A stretch of 64,000 bases of DNA from Gammaproteobacteria bacterium (GCA_030425685.1 JAUIAD010000001.1:1-64000), one strand, 5' to 3'. Shown: positions 7,763-18,104, counted from the stretch's first letter. Made by a program: numbers and translations. The notes: generated by a model from the letters alone, not told the origin.

Positions 7763-9633
7763 TGTGTTACCTTTGTGCCGTTGCCGTAGATATCCACCAC
7801 ATTGAGGTGGTATGTGGCGCCAGCTTTAATGTGAGTATTAGCTAGGATTTTATTGACATTCCCAGATACGGTTAGGAGGTCTGATATTTCGGCAGCACCG
7901 TAGTTAGGTAGACCATAGATGAGTGGATAGGGTAAGGTTGAGGGACTGCCTGAAACTAGTGAATTATCGACAAACATCGGTCCGGAGTTTGCGGTGCTGG
8001 TGATTGTCGCATCAGGGTTATTGATTGGACTATAGAGAGAGTGTGAAAATGTGATTTCACCTTTGGTGGCATAGCCTGTTAAATCATTTATGATAGTTTG
8101 ATAGTGAATGGGTATGCCTGTTGAGGTGCAGTCTGGTGTGTCGCCATGACTTTGATCGAAAATGCACACCACTGCTTTGATATATCCCGACGTTTTTTTG
8201 GGATACCAGGCGCTGAGATAATAATTGTGTAAGTCGCTGGTCTTTTTGTTGTGTCTGACAGCAGAACTTGAGAGATCGTGTGCATATGGCCCTTTGGTTG
8301 GCGACACAAAAGCATACCCGTTTTTGTTAAATTCACCTGTCAAAATGGGGCCGTTTTCCTTCCCGGAAGCGTCGGTATAGCGAAAGAAAATATGTTGGTA
8401 GATCCAAGCCTGTTGCGGGAATGCGTTGGTGATATCCATTTCTTGGCTATCATTGGTAGCAATTTTTACGTAAAGCGTCGCCTGATGAAGCCCATTGCCG
8501 TATACCGGGATAATGGTATTATCATTTATCTTTTGTCCATTGTAGGCGACGAATATTTTATAGTTTGATAAATCAAAGTTTGAGTCGCTGATGATTTGCT
8601 CATGGTCTTTAAGTGTGATTTGTCCGCTTGCAGGCTGTTGATTAAGACTGAACGGCACTGTATGCCATGTGTAGGGGGCAGACGTATCCTGCGTTAGCGT
8701 TTTGTCAAGGGACTGTGAGACGGAGATCGTATCGCCTGTGACTTTTACCTTACAGTTAGCTGGTTGATAAATAAATTCGGTATCGCCTTTAAGATATACT
8801 GGAGTGTAATAGAGTGGCGAGATAGGAAGGCTAATTAATACATCACTAAAATCCAGGTGAACGGTTGAGATTGGAATAACATAGTTAGTTGAAGAACGAT
8901 TTAAGGTTTGTACTTTATAAGGTTCAAAGGCAATATGAAAGTGACCGGGATAAGGGTCATCAGCGATTGGGGTGGGTGATAATTGTTTAGGGCTAAAGTA
9001 ATCAAATGCTGCGAGATTGCCGCTGTGAATTTTAACGCGATAGAGGGTGCTGCCATTTTCAGTTAGAATCGGTGTGTCGGTCATTGTCACCGGTGCGCTT
9101 AATGGCGACGTGAACTTTGGTGGTTGGTACCAAGAAGGAATATGGCTGCCCATTTGAACAATAGCAGTATCCCCGATATCGCCTGTCAGTTTGTTATTGA
9201 GACAGCTGCCCTCGGCTTTTTTCATGCTGCATTTCGGTAGGCAAAATCCAGAGGAATTTGATACATCCAATCTATAATAAGTTCCAAAAAGATTATAGCT
9301 TTGTTTAATCGTGAATGAGCAGCTAAGTTTCTTATCACCTTTAAGTTGCACGCAACCTGTGGCGTCTATGTCGTCACCAGATGAGGTATAGTTAATTGTT
9401 CCATTGGTTGCCTTGGGTCGCTCTGGCAATGAGGCATTGGTTGCGCCGGCTTGATATAGGTATCGACTTCCTGTTGATTGACTGGTTGTTGAAATCACGC
9501 TGGTACTATAAAACATGCTGTTTGGCGCTGTTATGGTCCAATTAAAATTGGCAACGCCAATGTTAAGATAACCAACTCCAGCTATTAAAAGGCTCACTGG
9601 GATTATGTGCTGTAGATAGAATTTATTTTTCAT
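7759..9633 (-). CDS. Secreted protein of unknown family, tandem paralogue 2 of 3
   Basis: About 624 residues from the ATG at 9633. An open frame extends to 9678, but ATG 9633 is preferred because it sits just behind a GGAGA ribosome-binding site and begins a normal signal peptide (M-K-N-K-F). The shared family motifs are present: LKGDKKLSCS, TPILTENGSTLYRVKI, AFDYFSP, DDPYPGHFHIAF, IPISTVHLDF, WIYQHIFF, GPMFVD, LPYPLIYGLPNYG and C-terminal NVVDIYGNG. The start overlaps the end of paralogue 1 by 11 bases, and the stop overlaps the start of paralogue 3 by 4. Function unknown. Confidence 0.75.
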   Translation of the reverse strand: MKNKFYLQHIIPVSLLIAGVGYLNIGVANFNWTITAPNSMFYSTSVISTTSQSTGSRYLYQAGATNASLPERPKATNGTINYTSSGDDIDATGCVQLKGDKKLSCSFTIKQSYNLFGTYYRLDVSNSSGFCLPKCSMKKAEGSCLNNKLTGDIGDTAIVQMGSHIPSWYQPPKFTSPLSAPVTMTDTPILTENGSTLYRVKIHSGNLAAFDYFSPKQLSPTPIADDPYPGHFHIAFEPYKVQTLNRSSTNYVIPISTVHLDFSDVLISLPISPLYYTPVYLKGDTEFIYQPANCKVKVTGDTISVSQSLDKTLTQDTSAPYTWHTVPFSLNQQPASGQITLKDHEQIISDSNFDLSNYKIFVAYNGQKINDNTIIPVYGNGLHQATLYVKIATNDSQEMDITNAFPQQAWIYQHIFFRYTDASGKENGPILTGEFNKNGYAFVSPTKGPYAHDLSSSAVRHNKKTSDLHNYYLSAWYPKKTSGYIKAVVCIFDQSHGDTPDCTSTGIPIHYQTIINDLTGYATKGEITFSHSLYSPINNPDATITSTANSGPMFVDNSLVSGSPSTLPYPLIYGLPNYGAAEISDLLTVSGNVNKILANTHIKAGATYHLNVVDIYGNGTKVTQ

Positions 9634-11506
9634 TGGTTTCTCCAACAGCATAACCATTCCCATAAAGATCGACGACATTGAGGTGTAGCACCTCGTCTTG
9701 AGATATATGTGGGTCGCTGAGTTTGTAAACGGGGTTAATTTTGGTGCCGTTAAATTGTAAAAGTGCCGGAATCTCTTTGGCTGCGTAGTTTGGCAATCCG
9801 TAGATCAAAGGATAGTTTAATACAGGGTTATCGCCACTATTGATGTTTTGATCCACAAACATGGGACCGCTATTTTCAGCTTGCGGCGTAGTTGCATTGT
9901 TATTGGTAGTGATGGCGGCGAGAGGATGATTAAACTGAATGTATCCCGCAGCTACTTTATTTTTGTCTAGGTCACTTTTTTTCGTAGTGAACTTAAGTTC
10001 TGTCGAACTAAGACATTCTGGTGTTGTTTCACCGGTTTTTTTAACACATACGAAGGCTTGTACCGTATACGTGTTTGCACCACTGGGAGCCCAGGCGCTT
10101 ACAAAATAGTTGTGAGAATTGTCTACGCTTCTTTTTAGCGATGCGCGGGGTGCGGCGTTAGGTGAAATGGCGTAGGGTCCAGGTACACTAGAAACAGCAC
10201 TGAAGGATTCGGGTTGGTAAAAATTAGTGGCAATATACGGGTCTTGTATTCCCGTTTTAATTTTAAAATAGACATGGCTATAGAGAGCATTATAGTCTTT
10301 CTCAACTTGTTCGATAGGTTCATGCGTTGTTTTATTTTCAATAGAAACATTAATTTTCACCTGATTTAAAGCATTACCATACAGTAAAAAGCCTTCAGTT
10401 GGCGTGCTCGTTCCTGTCGAAGAAAGTTTTATTTGATACGAGGCAGTAAGGTCATCAGGGGCTGACACATCCTGCTGGCCGTCTAGTTTAATGGTTGCTT
10501 TAGGTAGTTGGCTCCAAGGCTTTACGCTCCATTTTCCCTCTCTATCGGCCACCAGTGTTTGTACGACGGATTGCGAGACGGTGATTTGGTTGTTGGTGGC
10601 AGAAGGCTTATAAAAGAACTCGGTATCCCCTAGCAGACTGACGGGTGTTTGATAGAGAAATGAGTTTGCCTGTCCCGGTTGGGGAAGATTAACCAGTCGA
10701 TCCGAATAATCCAGATGCACGGTTGCGATTGGAATTACTCGCCCTAGAATTTTTGTATTATCGACAGCATCACCTTGGTAGATGGTATAAGGCGTAAAGG
10801 TAATATGAAAATGGCCTGGGTAGGGGTCGTCCGCAATGGGTTTTGTCGCTTGATCATTCGTGGTTGGGCTAAAGTAATCGAAAGCGGGTGCAGAACCACC
10901 ATGAATGCGAATGCGATAATATGTGCTGCCGTCAGAGGTCAAGATCGGAATGGCGGTTAGCTTCGGTGCTGAAGCAGTGGGTGTTAGATCTGTTGGTTTG
11001 GGATAATTCGTGGGTTCTTGGACGCTAGCAGTAATGTACCCGGTTCCTCCATGCGCATGGGTGCTGTAATTGTGACAGTTGGGGTTGTTGGTTGCATGAG
11101 TAATTGAGCATGATACTGTGCAGTACTGGTAGGTGTCGCTTGAGTCGACGAGTTTGTAGTCGGTTCCTGTCATCCAGGAAGGTTTTTGTGATAAATGGTA
11201 CTCACAAAAAATGCGGTGATCACCTTTAAAGACAGCCTTAAATTTAGCGTCAACCTTATCATCTTTGCTGCTAAAAACGGAAAAGGATTGTGTGGCTGTT
11301 GTTCTCTCAGGATCGGAAATGGCATTCGCCCCAATTCTTTTTTCGGCGTTATAGTGGCCTTTTGAAAGACTGGTTTCTAGAAGCGCTGCCGTCGTATGAG
11401 GCAGTGTTGTGTTTTTTGCAAATACATGAAAATCAGCAGGTGCGTTAATTTGCCAGCACAGGCCAGATAGAGATACTAGTGCGCAGAGAGAGTATTTCAG
11501 CTTCAT
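9623..11506 (-). CDS. Secreted protein of unknown family, tandem paralogue 1 of 3
   Basis: About 627 residues from ATG 11506; an in-frame TTG at 11518 is possible, but the ATG gives a clean signal peptide (M-K-L-K-Y, hydrophobic core, cleavage near A-D-F). It has the same motif order as the two downstream paralogues: FKGDHRIFCEYHL, paired Cys, TAIPILTSDG, AFDYFSP, DDPYPGHFHITF, IPIATVHLDY, GDTEFFYKP, GPMFVD, YPLIYGLPNY and NVVDLYGNG near the C-terminus. It is the promoter-proximal gene of the operon, about 30 bases downstream of a near-consensus promoter, and divergent from the RHS gene. Family unrecognised. Confidence 0.75.
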   Translation of the reverse strand: MKLKYSLCALVSLSGLCWQINAPADFHVFAKNTTLPHTTAALLETSLSKGHYNAEKRIGANAISDPERTTATQSFSVFSSKDDKVDAKFKAVFKGDHRIFCEYHLSQKPSWMTGTDYKLVDSSDTYQYCTVSCSITHATNNPNCHNYSTHAHGGTGYITASVQEPTNYPKPTDLTPTASAPKLTAIPILTSDGSTYYRIRIHGGSAPAFDYFSPTTNDQATKPIADDPYPGHFHITFTPYTIYQGDAVDNTKILGRVIPIATVHLDYSDRLVNLPQPGQANSFLYQTPVSLLGDTEFFYKPSATNNQITVSQSVVQTLVADREGKWSVKPWSQLPKATIKLDGQQDVSAPDDLTASYQIKLSSTGTSTPTEGFLLYGNALNQVKINVSIENKTTHEPIEQVEKDYNALYSHVYFKIKTGIQDPYIATNFYQPESFSAVSSVPGPYAISPNAAPRASLKRSVDNSHNYFVSAWAPSGANTYTVQAFVCVKKTGETTPECLSSTELKFTTKKSDLDKNKVAAGYIQFNHPLAAITTNNNATTPQAENSGPMFVDQNINSGDNPVLNYPLIYGLPNYAAKEIPALLQFNGTKINPVYKLSDPHISQDEVLHLNVVDLYGNGYAVGETNEK

Positions 11507-11545
11507 TTGATTAAACAACCATTATATTGAATAAATTATGCTCGA

Positions 11546-11574
11546 ATTATATAGTCTGGTGATCATAATGTCAT
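11546..11574 (-). promoter_or_regulatory. Sigma70-type promoter for the secreted-paralogue operon
   Basis: Read on the minus strand there is ATGACA (5 of 6 to TTGACA) at 11574-11569, a 17-bp spacer, and a perfect TATAAT at 11551-11546. Transcription would start near 11539, leaving a short leader before the ATG at 11506. It sits in the 230-bp divergent gap with the RHS gene. I saw no equally good promoter on the plus strand. Confidence 0.6.
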
Positions 11575-11758
11575 CACGAAAAATTGGATAGTGGATATTT
11601 GCGGCCATATTTGACTAGTAAAAAAAAGATTAATCTACCAATAAATGCGTAATAGGATAAAAAAGGCAAAACCTTGGAAAATTTCTAGTGATTTAATAAT
11701 CATTCTGGTCTAGCATTGCTCAAATTAATTAAGATTTTGGTAAATAGTAGTGATTAGC

Positions 11759-14700
11759 ATGATGAGAAAGCCATATATTATGAATAGTACAAAACGCCTT
11801 GTTAGTAAAAAGCGATTATGGGTAACAACATTTTTTATTGTATTTTTGGGATCGTGTATTGCTCCCTGTTATGCCTTAGCAAAAGCCAAGGTAGGTACAG
11901 CACAAGCACAAGCGAGCGAGCAGTCCGGTGCTGCCAACGGTGGTCTACCCACTGTGGGCATGAGTGTTAATCCGCAGACCGGTAGTTTAAGCATGAGTGA
12001 TCCAATGGCAAATCTGCCAGGAAAGCATCAGCTTAATTTAGATATTGCCTTACATTATGATGGTGCGACCCAAAGCAATCGCTTTGGTATTGCGCCTGGG
12101 TGGTCTTTAGGATTCACTTATTTTGATACCAATACACAACGTTTTCATTTTTCATCGGGTCATACCTATCGCCTTAAAGTAGATAGCAAACAGCTGACAA
12201 GCTTGCAGGACTATAAACTGAAAAATATCCAAGTGAGTGCAACACCGGGCACGATCAAGGATCAGCAGGGTTTGGCAAGGAACTATCATTATCAGATTCA
12301 TTCTGTGCTTAGAGGTAGTGATGAGTATCTTGATGGTAAAGGGCGTTTGATACAGTTGCGGAACCAATATGGAGATAAAATTGATTTTTATTATTTCTCA
12401 GATAACTCCTTCACTATTAAATCCATCAGAGACACGTTTGGTAATGTGGTGACATTTCAGTATGGGTCGACTGCATCAGGACAGAAGACGATACAAATCT
12501 TGCTGCCAGGAAAAAAAGATCCTTACATTTATTATTTAGACGGTGATAAAGTGGTATCTATCGTAGACCCATTGCATCACACTACGACGATTAATTACGA
12601 AGCCATCGGTGGACAGGATCGGCCTTATCAAGTGATCTTGCCGAGTGGCGCGTCAATAACAGCGAAATACAGTAGTACACCGATGGCCTACGAAGGTGAT
12701 ACTAAAGCCAGTAATTTATATTATGTGTATCAGTTAACGCAATCAGCGGGTTTTAACCAACCGGATCAAGTGACCCACTATACGTTTGATACCGCAGACC
12801 CAGCAACAACACATAACTACACGGGAACGCCTGATTTAGGGTTTAGTACTGACGGGCAGGACCAGCTATTGCACGAAGGATCCGATCAGTATCGTTATAC
12901 GGTGACTACAACAAGTGGCAAGATGGTTAAGACCAGCACTTATAACCATCTTCACTTATTAACCGATACCGTCATCAAGAGCACAGATACATCGGATCAT
13001 AGAGTGCAGACCGTTCATTACGAGTTCCCGGGTGAAGGCGAACAATATGACAATTTGCCGGCAAATTATCAGCGTCCTAGTACGATTGTGAAGACATTTC
13101 AGCAGGGTGGAACATCAAGATCGATAACCTCAAAACTTTCGTATGATGACTATGGTTCGGTTGTCAGCGGAACGTCATTTAACGGCGTGACAAAAGTTAT
13201 CGATTACGGTGATATTAGCACTAATCCGCTTCACCTTCCTATGACAGTGACAACAAAATCTCCTGATGGTCAGGTTGCGACTCAGGTTAAGATGCAATAC
13301 GATGATCAGGCGCATTTTTATAATTTAAAAAACACCAAAACCTATTCCGGTAATCAACTGATTTCAACCACGACATTACAGTATTCTCCGGATAATAAAT
13401 TTTTGCAATCTAAGGTGACAACACTGTCATCTGATTTGCCGCACGTATTAAAGCGTGCAGTGACAACGGTGAAAACAAAACAAGAGACCCAATACAATAC
13501 ACCGGCGGCTGGGCAATATACCGTGACTCAGTACCAGTGCAAACAAGATGGCTCTTGTGTAAAAGCTGGAGAATCTGTATTTCAAGAATCGACGGGTTTG
13601 TTGTTGTCGGTTAAAGATGTTGATGGCAATGTTGTGACAAAGCATTACGATGAAATGAATCGTTTGACGGATGTTTATTCACAGGCTAAAGGTGGCACTC
13701 CAGTTCATCAATCACATCTCGATTATGTTGTTTCAAATTCAGAAAATAGTGTGACCATCACCAACGAGGTAACCGGCCTGCAAACAAAGGTCTGTTATGA
13801 TGGTTTGGGGCGAAAAATCAGTACCTATGATAATACTGATGATTCAGTGGCAAAAAAAGAAGATCAGAACTTATTCGGACAACCGCTGCATCAGGTTGCG
13901 ACTTACCAATACAATCAAGACGGTCAATTGGCACAGCAAACGAATACATTAACTCAACAAACAGTTGGCTATTATTATGACTTCTTGGGGCGAAAAACCG
14001 CAGTTTATTATCCGAATGGCACCCATTTAATTCACGTCTATGATGATGTCGCTAATACCGTGACTAGTTATCGTAATGATGCGAGTTTTGAAAATGACAC
14101 ATTCCATCAAGTGGTGACTAGTAATAACGGCGGTCAAACGACCCATGTTGAAAATAGACCGCAAGGCTCGTCCACCAGCGTTAATAGTGGTGCTCCTATC
14201 GATACAGATTTTCATTATGATACCTTAAATAGGTTGAAACAAACCATGACAAGGCTGAAATCGTCTAGCTTAACGTACTTGCCTTACAATAAGGTCGGTA
14301 CCGCGACTTACACCGATGTAGATCCAGATTCAAAAGCGCAATACCGAACGACGATTAGCACGGCTTATGATCCTTTGATTGCAAGAGTTACACGTACCAC
14401 ATTGACCAATGAGCGTGGTGAAACTAAAGTCGGCTACAAAACTTACTACAATGCATTAGGTCAAAAAACCGAATTTAGAGAACCGCAAAATCCTAATGAC
14501 CCACAGGCTTTGCAAAAATCCATTTATATGCAATACCGTACAGATGGTTTGGTGAGTGAAAAAGAAAGTTGGTCGGGTGATAAGTTTCATTATGACTATA
14601 CATCATTGGATGGTCAGGAAGTGGTTGCAGATATGTATCCAGACGATAAAAACAATAGTGGGCTTGATGAGTCAACCCTGCATGGGGGAGTGCATTATGC

Positions 14701-17017
14701 GTATAATAAAAGTAGGATGTTAAGCACTTTGTCTTTTAAAGATGGTTCTGAAACGATACATTACTACTATTATGCGGATGGCAAGTTACGAGCTACAGTC
14801 TACGATCCAGGGACAAAGCAAGAGCGGGTAATTTATCATAACTATAATAAAGAAGGTCAGTTGGCGACGGTTACGGATGCTGCTGGTAAGCAGACAAGTT
14901 ATGACTATGATCCTAAAACGAGTGCATTACTTTCAGCAACCAGTTCCGATGGTGGTAAGGTGAGTTATACTTATGATCCAGTGACAGGTTGTGTCAAAAC
15001 ACGCACGATGGAAAATAATGGCAAACCTGTCGGTAGTGTTAGTTACGATTATAACCCTGAGGGTGCTGTGGCAGATGTTACCTATAAGGATCAGAACGGC
15101 AATCAAACTCGGTATGTAGAATATGTTTATAAAACGGATGGTAAGGTTTGGAAAAAAACCACTTATACAAGTGATCAGTCTAAGCAGGTTGAAGAGCAGA
15201 TTGAGTATACCTACAGCCATGCTAATGGCAGTTTAATTCAGTCTACGACTTCTAAAAGTGATCCGGGATCTCTAGATTCGTTGCACGTTGTTAAAACAGT
15301 TACCTATAATCTGGATATTGGCGGTAATGTGTTGGGTACGACGGTCAGTGTGCCTTCACATAAGGAAATGGGTGTCGCTGTAAAAGCAAGCACAACGCAG
15401 ACACAGAATCGTTATAACTACCTAGATCAGATTCAAACTTTTAATTCACAAACAGGTTTTGATTTTGATAAGAATGGTAACATGGACCTTGATGAGCAAG
15501 GTAACCGATACCAACATAATGCAGGCTCTCAGCTAATTAGCTTTACTAGAGCGTCGGATCGCAAGAAGGTCAGCTACGAATACTATCCGGATGGTACTTT
15601 AAAGTCTAAGACCGATGCGTCTAGCGGCAAAAAGGTGCAGTTTTTCTATGATGGTGCCACCATGATTAATGAACTTTATACAGGTGGAGCAACATCGACG
15701 CTTTCAAGTTATTTAATTGGTGCAACACGAGAAGCAAGAACGGTCAACGGGAACACCAGTTTTTATAACTATGACAGCCATGGTTCAGTATTATCGAGCC
15801 TAGTGAGTGATGGTTCAGATGATTGGTCGTCGCACTATTTTCATTACACGAATTATGGTCAGCTCGATCAACAGACATTGAACTTAGATCCATTCGACTC
15901 AAGTTATGATGGCTTTCGCTACTCAGGACAGTACCTCGATGCTGCTAGTGGTTTATATTATTTGCATGCGCGCTGGTATAGTCCTCGCTTGAAGCGTTTT
16001 GTTGAGCGCGATGCGGTTAACTCGATGAACCTGTATGCCTATTGTGGCGGAAATCCTATTACGCGCATTGATCCAACAGGTCAGTCTTTTATTAGTGTCA
16101 TGAAGACGGTAGGGAAGATGTTTCTGAGTCAATTCAAACCCGGTGTTAATTTAGATATTACGCTAGTGTTTTTAGCATTTTCATTAGTGGATGGAGTATT
16201 AGATGCGGGGATTGAGCTGGCGGATATTGGTTTTCATGTGGGAAGAGGAGGGATTCCCAAGAGCTATGTAGGTCCTGAGTTTTTTGGGGAGATTTTAACT
16301 GGAAGGAATGCGCGCTTTGCTTTTGGTAGGCCTACATACCAGAGTTGGGGGTTGGGCTTGGCGATGACTAGTGTTCGTGAGCTTGAAAAATCAGCTCTTC
16401 AAACAAGCATTCCTTATTGGTTCTCGAGGGGTCAGACAGATAATAGGAGTTGGTGCCAAAAGTTTTACGGGAATTTAGCATCAAATATAGCCATGGATCT
16501 GTTAGCTGAAGGTATTTTTGGATTTGTTAGTGTTTACCATTCAAGTCTGCAGAATAGTAGTCCACAAGATGCTGTGAAAGTAGCAATGAAGAGACTTAAA
16601 AATAAATCTGTATCAACCATGGTGCCTAGGAGAATGTTAAGTGTTGCCATGGGAAGGTATGTGCAACCCACCTATCGAAGCGCCTTGGGTAAGGTGGGGA
16701 TGATTCTGATCACAAGTATCGCTGCGCCTGCCATTCAGGCTGGAGTTGGGCAAGGGTTTGATAGTTTATATGGCTGCAATTACCCTGGTTTTTGGGTTAG
16801 CTATGTATACCATCTTGCTAATGACGTTACTTTTACTGTTGCTGCGAGAGCTGTGGGGGCGATGCCGGCAGCTTTGATAATTGCAAGACGAGTGAGTGCG
16901 GCAGGGCTTAGAAAGGTGGGTACTATTGATTCACAGCCGTATAGTCAGTCTAAAACTAGTGAAGTTTCTTTGCCTGTGAGTGGTGATGCCTATAGTTGGG
17001 TTGGTGATGGTGCTTAA
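11759..17017 (+). CDS. Exported RHS/YD-repeat protein with RHS-associated core and unique C-terminal tail
   Basis: About 1750 residues. A long N-region and hydrophobic segment (about residues 14-41) look like a Sec signal peptide. Then come an RHS N-terminal region (NPQTGSLSMSDPM, YDGATQSNRFGIAPGWSLGF), many degenerate YD repeats of the type YDxxGR/YNxxGQ, and the RHS-associated core near residues 1385-1440 (RYSGQYLDAASGLYYLHARW ending in RIDPTG). Behind the core is a ~310-residue tail with several hydrophobic stretches and no toxin motif I recognise. In known RHS proteins the barrel encloses a C-terminal effector. No small immunity gene follows. Possible starts are GTG 11750, ATG 11759 and ATG 11780 (GAGAAAG upstream). 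Divergent from the paralogue operon. Confidence 0.9.
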   Translation: MMRKPYIMNSTKRLVSKKRLWVTTFFIVFLGSCIAPCYALAKAKVGTAQAQASEQSGAANGGLPTVGMSVNPQTGSLSMSDPMANLPGKHQLNLDIALHYDGATQSNRFGIAPGWSLGFTYFDTNTQRFHFSSGHTYRLKVDSKQLTSLQDYKLKNIQVSATPGTIKDQQGLARNYHYQIHSVLRGSDEYLDGKGRLIQLRNQYGDKIDFYYFSDNSFTIKSIRDTFGNVVTFQYGSTASGQKTIQILLPGKKDPYIYYLDGDKVVSIVDPLHHTTTINYEAIGGQDRPYQVILPSGASITAKYSSTPMAYEGDTKASNLYYVYQLTQSAGFNQPDQVTHYTFDTADPATTHNYTGTPDLGFSTDGQDQLLHEGSDQYRYTVTTTSGKMVKTSTYNHLHLLTDTVIKSTDTSDHRVQTVHYEFPGEGEQYDNLPANYQRPSTIVKTFQQGGTSRSITSKLSYDDYGSVVSGTSFNGVTKVIDYGDISTNPLHLPMTVTTKSPDGQVATQVKMQYDDQAHFYNLKNTKTYSGNQLISTTTLQYSPDNKFLQSKVTTLSSDLPHVLKRAVTTVKTKQETQYNTPAAGQYTVTQYQCKQDGSCVKAGESVFQESTGLLLSVKDVDGNVVTKHYDEMNRLTDVYSQAKGGTPVHQSHLDYVVSNSENSVTITNEVTGLQTKVCYDGLGRKISTYDNTDDSVAKKEDQNLFGQPLHQVATYQYNQDGQLAQQTNTLTQQTVGYYYDFLGRKTAVYYPNGTHLIHVYDDVANTVTSYRNDASFENDTFHQVVTSNNGGQTTHVENRPQGSSTSVNSGAPIDTDFHYDTLNRLKQTMTRLKSSSLTYLPYNKVGTATYTDVDPDSKAQYRTTISTAYDPLIARVTRTTLTNERGETKVGYKTYYNALGQKTEFREPQNPNDPQALQKSIYMQYRTDGLVSEKESWSGDKFHYDYTSLDGQEVVADMYPDDKNNSGLDESTLHGGVHYAYNKSRMLSTLSFKDGSETIHYYYYADGKLRATVYDPGTKQERVIYHNYNKEGQLATVTDAAGKQTSYDYDPKTSALLSATSSDGGKVSYTYDPVTGCVKTRTMENNGKPVGSVSYDYNPEGAVADVTYKDQNGNQTRYVEYVYKTDGKVWKKTTYTSDQSKQVEEQIEYTYSHANGSLIQSTTSKSDPGSLDSLHVVKTVTYNLDIGGNVLGTTVSVPSHKEMGVAVKASTTQTQNRYNYLDQIQTFNSQTGFDFDKNGNMDLDEQGNRYQHNAGSQLISFTRASDRKKVSYEYYPDGTLKSKTDASSGKKVQFFYDGATMINELYTGGATSTLSSYLIGATREARTVNGNTSFYNYDSHGSVLSSLVSDGSDDWSSHYFHYTNYGQLDQQTLNLDPFDSSYDGFRYSGQYLDAASGLYYLHARWYSPRLKRFVERDAVNSMNLYAYCGGNPITRIDPTGQSFISVMKTVGKMFLSQFKPGVNLDITLVFLAFSLVDGVLDAGIELADIGFHVGRGGIPKSYVGPEFFGEILTGRNARFAFGRPTYQSWGLGLAMTSVRELEKSALQTSIPYWFSRGQTDNRSWCQKFYGNLASNIAMDLLAEGIFGFVSVYHSSLQNSSPQDAVKVAMKRLKNKSVSTMVPRRMLSVAMGRYVQPTYRSALGKVGMILITSIAAPAIQAGVGQGFDSLYGCNYPGFWVSYVYHLANDVTFTVAARAVGAMPAALIIARRVSAAGLRKVGTIDSQPYSQSKTSEVSLPVSGDAYSWVGDGA

Positions 17018-17092
17018 ACCAACTTAAAACTATGCGAGCTTGAGTATATACTCAGCGCACATAACCCTTAGGTGTAGAAATTATAACTTATT

Positions 17093-17611
17093 ATGATATT
17101 GATTGATGCTGGTTTGCTTCTGAAAAGCTCGAGTATTAGTGCACCAAAATACCCCCTTAAAGCTTATGCTGATTCAAATATATTCAAATTATTTTTATTA
17201 GATGTTGGTCTTTTGGGGGCTCAGGCAAGATTGAGTGCGAAGACTTTGATAGAGGGAAATGCCTTATTTACTGAGTTTAAAGGCGCATTAACCGAAAATT
17301 ATGTTGCAGAAGCTTTGGTGCAAAGCTTAAATATGGATCTGTATTATTGGACTAGTGCTGGGGTAGCGGAGGTTGATTTTATACTGCAGTTAGAAGATAG
17401 AATTTTGCCGCTTGAAGCAAAGGCTGGGGTTTCGTCAAAGAAAAAAAGCTTGTTGACGTACGCTGAGAAGTATCAAGCAAGTATTTTATTGCGCAGTACT
17501 CTGATGAATTTGAAGCGGGACAATAAGATTTATAATTATCCGCTCTATATGATAGGAAAATTGACAGAGCTGTTCCCAAGGCAAATCCATGATGATGTAG
17601 ACGATGCATAA
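17093..17611 (+). pseudogene. C-terminal remnant of an AAA-type ATPase with DUF4143 domain
   Basis: 172 residues matching the C-terminal half of the ATP-binding AAA_14/DUF4143 family: an FKLFLLDVGLL segment, ALTENYVAEAL, then the nuclease-fold-like VDFIL...ILPLEAKAG followed by a conserved SL...Y region. The N-terminal P-loop ATPase domain that normally precedes this (~200 residues) is absent, and the 75 bases upstream do not encode it. The gene is most likely a decayed fragment. A translated stand-alone product from ATG 17093 is possible but would lack the ATPase. Confidence 0.7.
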
Positions 17612-17766
17612 AAAATTAACCATGCTATCCAGGCCTTAATGTGGCCCTACTGCGCTGTGGACTTGTGCATAAGTCGTGCCATATGAGGTTTGCGATGCTA
17701 TGTATCTGGTCCATAATGGTGCAGCATGAATTGTATTTGATCATGGCTTCGTTTAGTATCTGCAGT

Positions 17767-18099
17767 ATGAGAAACATTCTACTTACAATCGCTGTTTTAT
17801 TTTCTTCAGTTGCATGCCCCGCGTATGCTGATATCTACTGTGGCAATGGCTTTATATCTGCCGATGACCCCCTTAATTCCTATGCAGTTAAAAAAGTGAT
17901 CAAGCTTTGTGGCAAGCCAACAAAGACTCAACGATGGAAAACGACAAAGTTTATTAAAACGTATTATGGATTTGATAAGTTAAGCACAAAATACACTAGA
18001 TTGACCTACAATCGTGGTAGCAACACTTTTATCGAGTATTTAACCTTCAGGAATAACGTATTAATAGCAATCAAAGATGGAGACTATGGTTCACCTTGA
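17767..18099 (+). CDS. DUF2845-like small secreted protein
   Basis: The open frame extends upstream to 17641, but ATG 17767 starts a typical signal peptide (M-R-N-I-L-L, hydrophobic, cleavage after A-Y-A), giving 110 residues. The mature part has IYCGNGFIS, then VIKLCGKP, the CGxP-type hallmark of DUF2845 proteins, and ends in a beta-rich segment. Periplasmic location is likely; function unknown. It follows the DUF4143 remnant and precedes a weak hairpin. Confidence 0.65.
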   Translation: MRNILLTIAVLFSSVACPAYADIYCGNGFISADDPLNSYAVKKVIKLCGKPTKTQRWKTTKFIKTYYGFDKLSTKYTRLTYNRGSNTFIEYLTFRNNVLIAIKDGDYGSP

Positions 18100-18104
18100 A
18101 TATA

